From contig CANLNQ010000030.1 of NCBI GenBank assembly GCA_947492525.1, forward strand, positions 1 through 64,000: a DNA stretch of 64,000 nucleotides. The letters are read 5' to 3'. Source of the stretch: an uncultured Granulosicoccus sp. GTDB taxonomy: Bacteria; Pseudomonadota; Gammaproteobacteria; Granulosicoccales; Granulosicoccaceae. The position numbers were made by a program, and so were the translations under genes. Below are positions 26,522-36,900 of the stretch, piece by piece. Numbering within the stretch: the stretch's first letter is position 1; each line of letters starts with the position of its first letter. Under the pieces are notes generated by a model. That model was not told the origin of the DNA. It did no database searches and worked only from the letters and a program-made list of their open reading frames with translations.

Positions 26522-27595
26522 ATGCGTGTCGTGTTCGTCCAAAAATTCGTACCTCATTACCGTCTGCCTTTCTTCGAACGTGTACGAGAAATACTGACCG
26601 AACGACATATCGAGTTCGTTCTCCTGTATGCCGAGCCCGACCCTTACGAAGCCTCAAAAGTACGCATGGTGCAACCTGATTGGGGAACCCAACTCAACAC
26701 TCGACATTTCTCCGTCGCAGGCCGATATCTTTACTGGACAGGCGTCTTCAAACACCTTGAACGCGGCGACTTTGTCGTCGTCGAGCACGCGGCAAAGCTT
26801 CTGGACAACTACGTGATCTTTGCAGCTCGACAGTTCGGTTATCTGAAAATGGGCTATTTCGGCCACGGAGAAAATTTCCAGCCAACCACGGAGTACAAGC
26901 TATCGGCCTGGCTGAAGCGGATCATGCTCAATGTGGATCGATGGTTCGCCTATACCGATGTTTCCAAGAACAGCCTCTTGAGGCAATCCATCGATGAAGA
27001 CAAGATCACAGTCGTCAACAATACACTCGTGTTATCAGCAAACGCAGATCTTGGCAATACCCCTCCCACACCGGGCTCCTGTGTATTCATAGGCGGCATG
27101 TACGACTTGAAGTTCTTGCCGTTTCTTCTGGAAGCGTCGGACATCATTTCCGAGCGGAATCCAGCATTTCAGCTGCACCTGGTCGGAGACGGTCCAGAGC
27201 GTGCTGCGATGGAGGCCGCGGCAGAATCACGCTCCTGGCTGCATGTCCATGGTTCGCTCTACGGCATTGAAAGAGACAGAATGCTGGCGCAATCAAGCGC
27301 CATATTGATGCCAGGTCTGGTCGGGCTGATTGCGATAGATTCCTTTCAATTTGCCAGGCCTCTGATAACTTCGGATGCGGGTGAACACAGCCCGGAGATA
27401 GCCTATCTCGCCAACGGGGAAAACTGCTTGATCGACACCGGTGAAGTGACGCCTGCCAGCTATGCGGACCTGGTTCTGAAATATCTCGGTGATGAAGACT
27501 TGCAGAAGAGTCTGATGCAAGGCTGTCGCGATAGCAACAAGCTATACAGCCTGGAAAACATGGCTCAGAACTTCTGTAACGGCATCACACGCTAG
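26522..27595 (+). CDS. glycosyltransferase family 4
   Basis: A 357-residue GT-B enzyme. The N terminus MRVVFVQKFVPHYRLPFFERV matches the GT4 donor-binding start, and the second half shows VFIGGMYDLKFLPFLLEA, LHLVGDGPERAAMEA and the C-terminal nucleotide-sugar site around SSAILMPGLVGLIAIDSFQFARPLITSD, where a typical GT4 has EGFGLPxxEA-like residues. The frame begins at a GTG at 26510, but the ATG at 26522 fits the family better. It is a single-gene unit divergent from the epimerase. Donor and acceptor sugars cannot be predicted. Confidence 0.86.
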   Translation: MRVVFVQKFVPHYRLPFFERVREILTERHIEFVLLYAEPDPYEASKVRMVQPDWGTQLNTRHFSVAGRYLYWTGVFKHLERGDFVVVEHAAKLLDNYVIFAARQFGYLKMGYFGHGENFQPTTEYKLSAWLKRIMLNVDRWFAYTDVSKNSLLRQSIDEDKITVVNNTLVLSANADLGNTPPTPGSCVFIGGMYDLKFLPFLLEASDIISERNPAFQLHLVGDGPERAAMEAAAESRSWLHVHGSLYGIERDRMLAQSSAILMPGLVGLIAIDSFQFARPLITSDAGEHSPEIAYLANGENCLIDTGEVTPASYADLVLKYLGDEDLQKSLMQGCRDSNKLYSLENMAQNFCNGITR

Positions 27596-27616
27596 GCAAT
27601 TCGCCTGCAAACGTTT

Positions 27617-27694
27617 GCTGGCGTGCTGGCGTGCTGGCGTGCTGGCGTGCTGGCGTGCTGGCGTGCTGGCGTGCTGGCGTGCTGGCGTGCTGGC
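27617..27694. repeat. 8-nt tandem repeat (GCTGGCGT)n, about 9.75 copies
   Basis: The unit GCTGGCGT repeats perfectly from 27617 to 27694 in the spacer between the GT4 gene and the Wzc-like gene, ending in a GCTGGCCAGC palindrome. The unit length is not a multiple of three, and no convincing start or ribosome binding site feeds it, so it is probably non-coding. Confidence 0.95.
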
Positions 27695-27759
27695 CAGCAT
27701 GTCATGGTTGTCCGCTCAGCACTCTCACCTGGCAAGTCAAATCGCCATTTCATTACAGC

Positions 27760-27797
27760 AAAAAAAAAGGCCTGTCACGTTTCAATCGTGACAAGCC
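27760..27797 (-). terminator. rho-independent terminator of the export operon
   Basis: GGCCTGTCACG (27769-27779) and CGTGACAAGCC (27787-27797) form an 11-bp stem with one mismatch and a 7-nt loop. Read on the minus strand the stem is followed by a run of nine U residues, so it ends the leftward wza/wzc unit. It could also stop rightward GT4 transcription weakly. Confidence 0.88.
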
Positions 27798-27849
27798 CTT
27801 TCTGCACATTGATACAAGCCGGATAAATCAATCCGGCCGATCAGTCATA

Positions 27850-30582
27850 TCACACGATATCCAGGTCATCATCCATTGAAGCGGTAGACGTGCGCTGTCT
27901 CGTGCTTCGAGTGGCTGCGCGAGGAGTATCCTGCGGATCTATTCGTGCTGTGAAATCAAACTCGTCAGAGTCATAGTTACTGGCAGCACTACTGGCACCG
28001 TCGCCGTAGTCCAGACCCAGATCCACTTCACTATTGTCAGTTCGAATGTCCATCAACTCCTTCTGAGTCAGCTTCAGCTTCGACGACTTTCTCTCGCTAC
28101 GACCGGCAGCCTGACCTTTCTCGGTGTAACCGTAGTAATCGTAGTAACCCTGGTAGTAGTAGTCCCCACCATAAGCTGTGATCTTGTGAATATCCACCTG
28201 AGTGATCAAGGCACCAGCCAGAGGCGCATTGACCTGGCGCAGGCGCTGAACACCACGCTTGACCAGTTCCATGGATGTCTCATGAGACTTGACGATGTAA
28301 ACCACGGCATCACTGAGCCTGGCAAGTACCAAGGCGTCCGATACAGCCTGGGTGGGCGCACTATCGATAACGATACGATCGTAGTGGTTACCCAATTGCT
28401 CGAGAATCTTCTCGAATCGCTTGGAAGACAGCAATTCAAGAGGCTGCTCTGCCAGAGGGCCTGAAGGCAGAATATCGAAAGCGCCTTCGAACACTCCACG
28501 AACGATACATTCCTTGGCACTCGCGGTTTGGGCAATCAGGTTACTCAGGCCCGCCACGTTTCTATCAAGACTCGCAGCCTTGGCAACTGTCGGACGACGC
28601 ATGTCGCAGTCTATCAACAACACACGCTCAAGCTGCGACAGTGAGTAAGCGAGGTTGATGGCAGCTGTCGACTTACCTTCACCGGGCACCGATGACGTTA
28701 TGGTGATTACCTTCCGGATTGACTCTCTGTCATCCAGACAGATCGCGGTTCTCGCGGTATTCACCGATTCGGCGAATGTTCGGTTTTTCTCTGGAATTTC
28801 GAGCGGACTCAATGGCAGGCTCTGTTTGGTATTGAACAGACCACCTTTGATAAGCGGGAGAATTCCGAGCAGTTTCAGGCCGAGCTTTTCTTCGATATCG
28901 CTTGTTCCCTTGACGGTGTCATCCATCTGCTCATAAAGGAATGCCATCAGCATCGACAGAACCAGAGAGCCCAGAGCGGCCAGAGCAATGATCAACTGCT
29001 TCTTCGGCTTGAACGGAGATACTGGCGTCTGCGCGTAATCCGCAATTCGTGCATTGGCAGATTCCAGGCCGTCCGCCGACTTGGCTTCGGTGATACGGCT
29101 GAAGAAGGTGTCATAGATGGTACGGTTGGTGGCAACTTCACGTTCCAGAGCATCCAGCTCGAATTTCTTCGTACCGATTGCCTGAATTTCATTCTTGCCT
29201 GAACTCAGCTTGGCCTCTATGGACGCAACTCGCTGTTGAGCCAATTGATAGTCCTTGGCAACACTACCCACCACTCGAGCGATATGACCTTCGAGGGTGG
29301 AGTTCAATGTGGCAAGTTGAGACTTCGCATCGACAACTCGTGGATGCCTCTCACCGTAGCGATTACGCAATTCATCCAGCTGACGCTGAGCTATACCCTG
29401 GTCGACCTTGACTCCCTGCACCAGAGGATCGGCCTGAAAAGCCGGGATGGATTGCAGCAGCTCAGGCTGGTCTTGCAGAGACTGAACCTCGCGGTAAACA
29501 TCGGCTTTGGCAGAAAGCTCACTTCTGGCCTGCGCCAGTTCTGCAGTGACCAGCAGCAGTTCCTGCTCGTTCAATCGACCGACGCTACCACCCACGTCAA
29601 CCAGACCATTGTCCTGCTTGAACGCAATCAGGCGGTCTTCAGACTCATCCAGGACTGCCTTGAGTTGCGTCAAACGCTCATTCAGCCAGGATGAAGCCCG
29701 CGTGGTCAGTTCGAGTTTCGCATCGAGATAGCTATCGATGTATTGCTCGCTGACAGTGTTCGCTATCTTCGCGGCGTGCACCGGATCTGCTGAAGCATAG
29801 GAGATCTTAACCAGCTTTGTCTTTCTGACAGGCTCAACCGACAAGCGTCCCATGAACCGACTGAGAACAACCTGCTGATCCTGAGTCAACTGATCTTCAT
29901 CGCCGAAGGAGTCTTCATTCAAGGACACGGAGAATCGAGGAACTTCCTCACCAGCCAGCACCCGACGATCGAGCTCAGCTGTATCCGCAGCAGTCAGCTG
30001 CGAACTCGAATCTGTAGCAGATCCATTGTCAAGCGCCGTTTCCGGGTTGTCGAGATCAACCACAACTCCCTGGCCGTCTTGCTCGGAATCACTCAGGCCA
30101 AGAGAACTCTTGACGCCATCAACCATACCCGCCAGTCCTGACGGTGCTTCCGAGTCGGCGGAAGATGCGTCGCCCTCTGCCCCTTCCTGTGCGGTCGCAG
30201 ACAGCTCCGGATCATTCCACAGATCCAGTTTGTCAACAACGCGCTTGGCCAGACCACGCGATTTCAGCATCTCGTACTGGGTTTCATAGTAATCCTGACT
30301 TTCAGACTCAGCGCCCACCAACTCCTCGAAAGAAATTGACGTGTTGGCTTGAGACTCGATAAGCAGGGTCGATGTAGCCTTGTACTCGGGAGTTGCCGTA
30401 TAGGCGTAGTAGCCCGCCAACCCCGTGATAGCTGCAGTGAACAGAATGATGGGCAGCTTGTGCTTACGCAGAATGCGTACGTAGTGCTGCAGATCGATTT
30501 GATCCAGGCGGTCGTCCGAGTCTTCCCTGAATTCAGAGTCGAAGCTGTCAGCGCCCGGGTGTATATCTGATGAACGTGCCAT
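27850..30582 (-). CDS. Wzc-like polysaccharide co-polymerase / tyrosine autokinase
   Basis: An inner-membrane protein of 910 aa that controls chain length and export. It has an N-terminal Wzz domain with a first membrane segment near residue 55, a long periplasmic coiled-coil region (about 250-500), a second membrane segment near 530 and a cytoplasmic BY-kinase domain: Walker A SVPGEGKST near residue 630, Walker A' LLIDCDMRRP near 655 and Walker B IVIDSAP near 735. A Tyr-rich cluster (GGDYYYQGYYDYYGY, near 805-820) is the expected autophosphorylation tail; unusually, about 90 acidic residues follow it. The periplasmic part carries an extra acidic, Ser-rich insertion (about 120-200). Its ATG overlaps the stop of the Wza-like gene (TAATG), so the two are translationally coupled. 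Confidence 0.94.
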   Translation of the reverse strand: MARSSDIHPGADSFDSEFREDSDDRLDQIDLQHYVRILRKHKLPIILFTAAITGLAGYYAYTATPEYKATSTLLIESQANTSISFEELVGAESESQDYYETQYEMLKSRGLAKRVVDKLDLWNDPELSATAQEGAEGDASSADSEAPSGLAGMVDGVKSSLGLSDSEQDGQGVVVDLDNPETALDNGSATDSSSQLTAADTAELDRRVLAGEEVPRFSVSLNEDSFGDEDQLTQDQQVVLSRFMGRLSVEPVRKTKLVKISYASADPVHAAKIANTVSEQYIDSYLDAKLELTTRASSWLNERLTQLKAVLDESEDRLIAFKQDNGLVDVGGSVGRLNEQELLLVTAELAQARSELSAKADVYREVQSLQDQPELLQSIPAFQADPLVQGVKVDQGIAQRQLDELRNRYGERHPRVVDAKSQLATLNSTLEGHIARVVGSVAKDYQLAQQRVASIEAKLSSGKNEIQAIGTKKFELDALEREVATNRTIYDTFFSRITEAKSADGLESANARIADYAQTPVSPFKPKKQLIIALAALGSLVLSMLMAFLYEQMDDTVKGTSDIEEKLGLKLLGILPLIKGGLFNTKQSLPLSPLEIPEKNRTFAESVNTARTAICLDDRESIRKVITITSSVPGEGKSTAAINLAYSLSQLERVLLIDCDMRRPTVAKAASLDRNVAGLSNLIAQTASAKECIVRGVFEGAFDILPSGPLAEQPLELLSSKRFEKILEQLGNHYDRIVIDSAPTQAVSDALVLARLSDAVVYIVKSHETSMELVKRGVQRLRQVNAPLAGALITQVDIHKITAYGGDYYYQGYYDYYGYTEKGQAAGRSERKSSKLKLTQKELMDIRTDNSEVDLGLDYGDGASSAASNYDSDEFDFTARIDPQDTPRAATRSTRQRTSTASMDDDLDIV

Positions 30583-31196
30583 TAGAAGAACCCTTCTTTA
30601 ATAGTAATGATATCGCCAGGAGCGATCCTGGAATTGAGAAACACCCTGGATCCTTCCTCCGCTTGGCTTCCGCCCTGACCCTTGGTAACAAACATCTTTC
30701 GTGTAGAGGCCCGATCTGTCAGTCCTCCCGCCAGCGCTATGGCTTTGTCCAACGTCAAGCCCGGCTGGTATGGATAGCTACCCGGTGCACGGACTTCGCC
30801 GTTGATGTAGAAGGGCCGGTACTCCAACACGGTCACATTGACCGACGGGTTGACCAGATAACCGTCCTGCAACATTCCGGCGATATGGCGTTCCAGCTCG
30901 GAAGGCGATTTGCCGGCGACTCTGATATCTCCCAGGTAGGAGTAATTGATACTGCCACTGGTTCCGACAGCGGTGCTCAGCGTCAAATCAGGTTCGTCAA
31001 ACACCTGAATTGATATGGTGTCCCCCTGGCCCAGAATGTAGTCATTCCGGATCTCGAAAGGAGCATCGTCAGCGGCAACATCTGTACTGACCTCGACATC
31101 GGCGGGCACCACTTCATCCGGAACGGAGGTGGCTGTTCCGCAACTAACCAATGTCAGACACAGTAGAAACAGGGCTGGCAGGTGAAAAATACTCAT
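30582..31196 (-). CDS. Wza-like polysaccharide export lipoprotein
   Basis: An outer-membrane polysaccharide export protein of 204 aa. The lipobox LVSC gives a lipidated Cys19. The mature part has the Poly_export domain (YILGQGDTISIQVFDEPDLT, near residue 52) followed by one SLBB domain (FYINGEVRAPGSYPYQPGLTLDKAIALAGG is the recognisable region, near residue 125). It is short, like GumB/EpsA-type proteins, and lacks the long C-terminal helix that forms the E. coli Wza pore. The separate beta-barrel protein encoded upstream may provide the membrane channel. The gene overlaps wzc by one base. Confidence 0.92.
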   Translation of the reverse strand: MSIFHLPALFLLCLTLVSCGTATSVPDEVVPADVEVSTDVAADDAPFEIRNDYILGQGDTISIQVFDEPDLTLSTAVGTSGSINYSYLGDIRVAGKSPSELERHIAGMLQDGYLVNPSVNVTVLEYRPFYINGEVRAPGSYPYQPGLTLDKAIALAGGLTDRASTRKMFVTKGQGGSQAEEGSRVFLNSRIAPGDIITIKEGFF

Positions 31197-31415
31197 CTAT
31201 GAAAGCTCAAACGATTGTTGGTGGCAAGATTACTAGGTTCGAAGGTCAGTCTGACTAACAAGGTTCTCAAAACTACGATTGGAACCCGGGGTGTGCATAA
31301 TTTTCCAGCCAAGCTCACATAACGCCATATCAGCTCACTGCGCTGGCTTTCAAGCACAGCACTATGCCTATCGCAGGTTCTTCCGGTATACATCGTCAAA
31401 TTCCTGATATCGCAT

Positions 31416-32642
31416 TTACAGCGTGGCTCGCACATGGGCACCAACGACTGAACGATCGTAATCCAGATCCGCATCAGCCTCGGTGGTCCCTTCACAGGCA
31501 TCCAGCGCGCGAGTCGCCTGGCCACCACTGACGCCGAACGACAACCAGCGACGTACCTGATAATTGAGCTCCAGCGTGGCACTCAAGGTCTGTGTGCTGT
31601 AATCGGGGCAGTCGCGATCCGAATCCAGATAGCTCACGGCGGCGGTGGACTGAATCCGGCTGGACCAATCATGATTCCAGGCAACTTCGGCAGAGCTGTA
31701 TACCGAATCACCCAGTAGGCCATTACCGATCTCTTCTGTTGCCAGCCGTCGATCGAGGTTCAAACCGATCGTACTGTACGAAACAGGAGAGTACAGCAGC
31801 CCGACTTCCGCTATCACAGCCGTTGAGTCGGCATCGTCAGCGTTGTCGTAGCTAACTGACGTAAAGCCCACTCGAGCGTTCCCGCTCAATTTCGAAGAAG
31901 CGCTCAGTTCCACACCGGTCAACAGTGAGAGTTCGCTTCTGTCATTGATGTCAGCATCATAGTCACGCTGCCCGATCCTGACTTCAAACAATGCACGAGT
32001 GTCCGGTGAAATCCGCAATGAGAAGACTCCATAGGGCTGAATCAGGCTGTAATCGTCACCGTCAGTAAACTGTTCCACATTGGCAAAGCTGGTGGAGTTC
32101 ACCAGCAAACCGCCGGTAATGTTGCCTCGCGCTTCAAGCGAACCGTAGGTGTATGCCACCCTACCAGTCACCTGATTGATTTCTATCTGTTCATCCAACG
32201 GATCCAGGACGGTACTCGTCTGACCGGTTCCCTGCTCTTCCGTGGTCTTGCTGAAGCTGAGATTGGCAAACAAACGCTGCTTACTGGAGATGTTGCCGTT
32301 GCCCTGCAGCAGCAATTCGTGATCGTCGTAGTCAAGCCCGTCCTCCGAGTAGCTACCATACTCCCCTGCATATTGCGCACTCAGACTCAGTAGTCGTCGA
32401 TCCGCGCGCCAGACGAGTGACGGCGCGACCAGAACCCCGCTCCCGGATACTTCATCCTCTGCCTTTCTATACAGGTTGTCGGTAGAAACGTAGTCGATTC
32501 TTACAGCTGGAATCAGATCTGTTTCGCCAACAGCAATTGCAGCCCCCTCTTGCGCAGTCGCATTGGTGGATATAGATACAGCCAAGGCAACCGCTGTAGG
32601 ATACAGGCCTTTACCGGTCAACTTTCCTACCAGTCTGCTCAC
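31416..32642 (-). CDS. outer-membrane beta-barrel protein (BBP2-like) of the export operon
   Basis: An exported protein of about 408 aa with a signal peptide ending near NATAQ, followed by alternating amphipathic strands (for example LLSLSAQYAGEYGSY, ALFEVRIGQRDYD, STIGLNLDRRLA) and a C-terminal VVGAHVRATL ending in a hydrophobic residue, as in beta-barrels. Similar barrels accompany Wza-like short export proteins in EPS operons and may form the outer-membrane pore. The frame opens at a TTG at 32696 (426 aa); I prefer the GTG at 32642, which puts the basic n-region directly before the signal-peptide core. No good ribosome binding site is seen for either. It is the first gene of the export unit, with 219 nt of spacer before wza. 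Confidence 0.8.
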   Translation of the reverse strand: MSRLVGKLTGKGLYPTAVALAVSISTNATAQEGAAIAVGETDLIPAVRIDYVSTDNLYRKAEDEVSGSGVLVAPSLVWRADRRLLSLSAQYAGEYGSYSEDGLDYDDHELLLQGNGNISSKQRLFANLSFSKTTEEQGTGQTSTVLDPLDEQIEINQVTGRVAYTYGSLEARGNITGGLLVNSTSFANVEQFTDGDDYSLIQPYGVFSLRISPDTRALFEVRIGQRDYDADINDRSELSLLTGVELSASSKLSGNARVGFTSVSYDNADDADSTAVIAEVGLLYSPVSYSTIGLNLDRRLATEEIGNGLLGDSVYSSAEVAWNHDWSSRIQSTAAVSYLDSDRDCPDYSTQTLSATLELNYQVRRWLSFGVSGGQATRALDACEGTTEADADLDYDRSVVGAHVRATL

Positions 32643-32715
32643 TTTACGGCCACAATTATTGACGTAAACGAATTGATCCACTGAATTACATACCAAGATC
32701 GGATTTGAACCCTCT

Positions 32716-32721
32716 ATTATA
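32716..32721 (-). promoter_or_regulatory. candidate -10 element of the export operon
   Basis: A perfect TATAAT on the minus strand at 32716-32721, preceded on that strand by TGTCAAG and a G-rich spacer, but no good -35 hexamer at 16-18 nt. This would suit an activator-dependent promoter. It would give a leader of about 65 nt if translation starts at the GTG at 32642. Confidence 0.45.
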
Positions 32722-33301
32722 CCCGAGTCACCCCAAGGCTTGACACTTGGAACCGAGATGAATGCCCTGTGAACAGGTATTTATACCGGTCTTCGCCAAT
32801 GCTCTGAAAGACCCCGCTCAGGTCTGTGGGAGAAGCCGCCGATTAGTCGCCTCGTAGTTCCTGGCATATCAGCCCTGAAAGGTCAGCCAAGGAATGTCCT
32901 GAGCGACTGTCAAATCGTCGCGAAGAAGCACTGAGCAAGGGTCATCTACTTTCGCCAGACCTGATAGGCTGAAGTTCAGGGCTCAGGCACGCCATGCCTG
33001 ATGTTGGTGCTGGAATAAGCACCGCTCATGGCTTCAGCGGGTAGGACAAGTTGATATTTCCAACCGAGGTGATAATTGGTGAAGTGTTACATGGCTCGTC
33101 TAACGGATCAGAAACAAATTGCATGTCGTGACATTGCTTCGTCAACAAAGGCCTGTGTTTTCACATGTAAACATCGATCACATTAAACTGATGATCAATC
33201 CTCAAATATCAGCCATGCTGCCAATATGGATTGAACACGATTGAGCATACCGCACACTATTCGCCGTTGATGCACACAGTCCCATCGTCTACCTGACTAC
33301 A
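32722..33301. other. long intergenic region between divergent genes, no gene seen
   Basis: About 580 nt between the export operon and the YdcF-like gene, the longest gene-free stretch in the window. I find no convincing frame or tRNA. There are several short inverted repeats, for example around GGTGCTGGAATAAGCACC (33006-33023), and an AT-rich part at 33050-33230 that may hold the rightward promoter. I looked for a cyclic-di-GMP riboswitch fold and did not find its conserved core. Confidence 0.5.
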
Positions 33302-33871
33302 ATGAAGTTGTTTCTGATCACGATACTGATTATTGCAAATGCCTTTCTGCTTCTTTCCTGGCGAATGTTTCTGCACCCTTCGTACGACACACCCGATAAC
33401 ACCGATGCCATTGTCGTGTTTGCGGGTGGCGGCGGCGAACGCTTCGAGAAGGCACTGCAGTTGGCGAACGACGGTGTGGCCTCTACTGTCATCGTCAACT
33501 CCGGCGCATTACCCTGGCCTGGTCGTGACGCCATACTGCAGCACTGCGAACAGCCGGACCATCCCTATCGTCTGATCTGCCTTCTGGTGGAAGAGGACAA
33601 CACTGCTGGCGAAGCACTGCACTTTGCGAGGGTGGCCAGGGAACTGGGTTTGACTCGGCTTGTTGCCGTCACCAGCGATATACATCTGAAGCGCGCCAGC
33701 GTGCTGCTCAGTCAGTGTCACGACGGGTATATCGCTCGCGTGGGCTCCGATCCGATACCTTACGGGTATCGAACACTACTCGACAAGCGTCTACTGAAGG
33801 CCTTGGTTCACGAATGGGGCGGACTGCTCTTCGCGCTGAGCGTCGAAAGATTTCGAAACTGCCCTGGCTGA
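33302..33871 (+). CDS. YdcF/SanA-like DUF218 protein
   Basis: A 189-residue protein with one N-terminal membrane segment (residues 2-20) and a DUF218 domain: DAIVVFAGGGGERFEKALQLA, the VIVNSG strand, EEDNTAGEALHFARVARELG and the TSDIHLKRA motif with His. Relatives include SanA and ElyC, linked to envelope integrity and lipid-carrier metabolism. ATG 33302 is the only sensible start. It lies opposite in direction to the NRPS/PKS unit and ends 64 nt before the end of that unit. A role in recycling of the undecaprenyl carrier for glycans would be speculation. Confidence 0.85.
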   Translation: MKLFLITILIIANAFLLLSWRMFLHPSYDTPDNTDAIVVFAGGGGERFEKALQLANDGVASTVIVNSGALPWPGRDAILQHCEQPDHPYRLICLLVEEDNTAGEALHFARVARELGLTRLVAVTSDIHLKRASVLLSQCHDGYIARVGSDPIPYGYRTLLDKRLLKALVHEWGGLLFALSVERFRNCPG

Positions 33872-33935
33872 TTGCCAGGGCGACATCGCGGTGACGAATC
33901 GAGCAGACTGGTGCCCGGCATCAGTCGCGCTCGTT

Positions 33936-36900
33936 TCATGCCGTCTTCAATCGAGCGCTGGCCTCTTCCATACGGCTCTCTACGGCTTTTCGAACCATCA
34001 CCGAGAAACGCTCTATCGTCTCACGGTCATGAAAACGCGTGGAGTAGACGATTCGGAGAGTGATTGTCGAGTCATTTTCAGTGATCGCCAGGATGGACAA
34101 CAGGTGATCACGCACGCCCTGGTCGTCAATTTCCTTGCCACGATTTCCCTCGACGACCCGGAACTCGGTTCCATCGTCATTCGCAATCTCTTTACCCACG
34201 AAATTGAAAAGCACCTGGGAGCGTGGTATTTCCGCCATCCGTTTTCGCACAGAGTCATCTCGAGAATAGTAACGCAGGGCATCCAACTGCCAGCCATTAT
34301 CAAGAGCATCGTGGATCGAGGTATGTCGTGCGTTACGATCATCTGACGAGCTTGCATCAATCAGCACCGGGTTGTACACCAGGAAAAAACCGGTAGTACT
34401 GCTGACATCGAGGTCATCAAACAGACGCCTTCCATGTCCAAGGACATCCATCAATACACAACCGCTCCCCGTCCATCCTGACAAGGCATCACTGATTGCA
34501 TCAATCAGGAATACGTCCGGCCGGCCGAGGCGTTGCTTCAACAAATACTCGACAGAAGGTCCAGTGAAATTCAATACAACATCGGCACCTGTATCGTTCC
34601 TGTTCTCGAGTCGATCGTTGTCTCTGTCCACCGGCAAGGGTGCAATCCTGTCCCAAGGCAACTCTGTCCACCGAGACACCACCGATGGAGCCTGCACCTC
34701 TTCGGCCAACCGTTCAATCCACTCAGGGTAGTTGTTCGTTCCCGGTAGCAGGGAATCGCCCGCAGACAGCCTCGCGGCATAGGCGTCATCCAGACAATCG
34801 ATCAGATGCAGCAATGAGACTCTATCGGATACAAAATGGTGCAATACAAGCAACAGCGTCTCGGTGCCCTGAGGCTGACGGTAAAGCACGGCTGTCATGA
34901 CCTTGCCATTTTTCAGATCCAGACTTCTCTGCGATGCTTCCATGTGAGCCAGTTGCTCATCCTCATCACTGCAATCACAGAGCGTCAATAGCTGCCGCAC
35001 CCCGTCAACAGTGCCGATCTGCTGCTGCCATGGTGCTCCTTCTGCTGGCTCCAGCAGCCGCATTCTCAATGCATCATTATGCAAAACAATATCATTCAAG
35101 GCCATCTCCAACGCCGGCACTTCCACACTGGAGGCTGGCTCCAGCAGCACAGAGATGTTGAAATGATCCGGGTTCGGCGTGCCTCTTTCCAGAAACCGCA
35201 ATTGAGCCGGCGCCAACAGGAATTTACCGTCACCCTTGCGAGAGCTGACGGGCCTTTCTACCTGATCGCCCGCCGAATCCGTGTCGGCAAGTTGCGTAGC
35301 AAGTGCCAGTAGCAATTGGTCGAATTGGCTGTTATCGAAAATGATATTGAGCGGTACATTGACACCCAGTTGCCGACTCAAACGATCCCCCATCCGCGCT
35401 GCCTGCAGAGAATCTCCGCCCAGATCGAAAAAGTCATCACCATCATCAACCGTTGCGACACCCAACAAGGCAATCCAGATGGCTCGTAGTCGAGAATCCA
35501 GCGATTCCGCCTGTTCTTCTGCAGCCTCATCAGAAGGCACCTGATCTTCACCCAGCGCCTGCAGAAGAAATGGCGAAACCACATGAACATCCTGCTCGAT
35601 CCGATGGTTCAGATTGGTTGGCGACACATAGCTGAGCGGCTCCGGCATACGCAGCGCTCTCTCGAACAATCGAACGCCATCTGCAGGTGCAAAGGAGTTC
35701 AATTCATCGACAAGATTGACTGATGTGCCAAAGTCGCGACCAAAATCACTTGCGGCACGCACACTCATTCCTACATCGAGCCAATCATCCCACGCCACGG
35801 TCAAAGCGGGTACACCGCGTTTGCGGGCGTAGGCAGCCATCGCTTCCACATAGGAGTTGGCCGACACATAGCCCACCTGAGCAAATCGATTGTGATAAAG
35901 CTGCGTAGCTATGGATGAAGAGAAGAGCAGAAAATCCACGGAGCGTGTCTGGAACAAATCCACAAGAATACGAGCCCCGACAACCTTCGAAGCCATGGAC
36001 GAAGCCGATGCACTTCGGGTACGCCGGTGTATCGATCCGGACTGGTCTGACACTCCTGCTGTAACTACCACGCCATCAATAGGGCCAGCCTGAGCCTCAA
36101 CTGATTCAATCATTTCAGCCATCTGCTCCGCATCCGTGATGTCGACCGCTCTGATATCGACACTGGCAGCCGCGTTCTCGATAGCGTCGAGCAAGGCCAG
36201 ACGGTCAAGCGTCTCCTTGTCCGCATTTTCTGACGAAGGTCGCCCGTGGCGACTGGTCAGCACCAGGTGCGCATGACATGTCTCGGCCAGATGCCTTGAC
36301 AGGCTCAGACCAACGCCTCCCAGACCACCGACCATCAGATAACGGCCACCTTTGCGCAACGTGGAAGGCAGCGCATTCCTTTCTTGCCAATGACGAACGG
36401 TAACGCCGGGCTGCCAGACCTGAGCATGACGAATGGCAAGAATCGCAGGAGTATCCCGCTGCAGCAGCAGCGATATCAATGCATCTGCGCCGCCCTGCTT
36501 CGACAACGCCTGCTCATCGATATCCAGATGTCGAGCACGCATCGCCGGGTATTCCAGGGGGACGACCTTGGCAACACCCAACAGGGTGGCCGATGATGGG
36601 TTCAACGGCTCATTGCCGATGAGATCATGCGCCCCCATGCTGATGAAGTCGACGTGCAGCGAACCTTCATCCGTGATGAAACGGCTCCCGGCTTGCACGA
36701 ATTCGAGCGCTGACAGCAGGCTGTCAGCCAACAGTTGATTGAAGTCAACTGACGATGGCGCATCGGCGCTGGCGCCCGAGGCTGATACAGAACTGACGTG
36801 TTCCAATGTCGGAGCAGACATGGACGTAGCATGGATGAGCCGGCTGAAGTACCTCCCCTGGTCGTGCAACTTCTCAACGCAAGATCTCAGCGCCCCTTCT

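Noticed and set aside
27623-27879. Two + frames through the 8-nt repeat (Leu-Ala-Cys-Trp-Arg-Ala-Gly-Val runs)
   Set aside because: An 8-nt unit without stops keeps several frames open; there is no credible start, and they run into a terminator.
31193-31582. 129-codon minus frame overlapping the beta-barrel gene
   Set aside because: Its overlap with the barrel gene in another frame and its lack of any family pattern mark it as a shadow.
32722-33301. Possible cyclic-di-GMP or other riboswitch upstream of the export operon
   Set aside because: The conserved core of the known classes could not be found by eye on either strand; a covariance-model search would decide.
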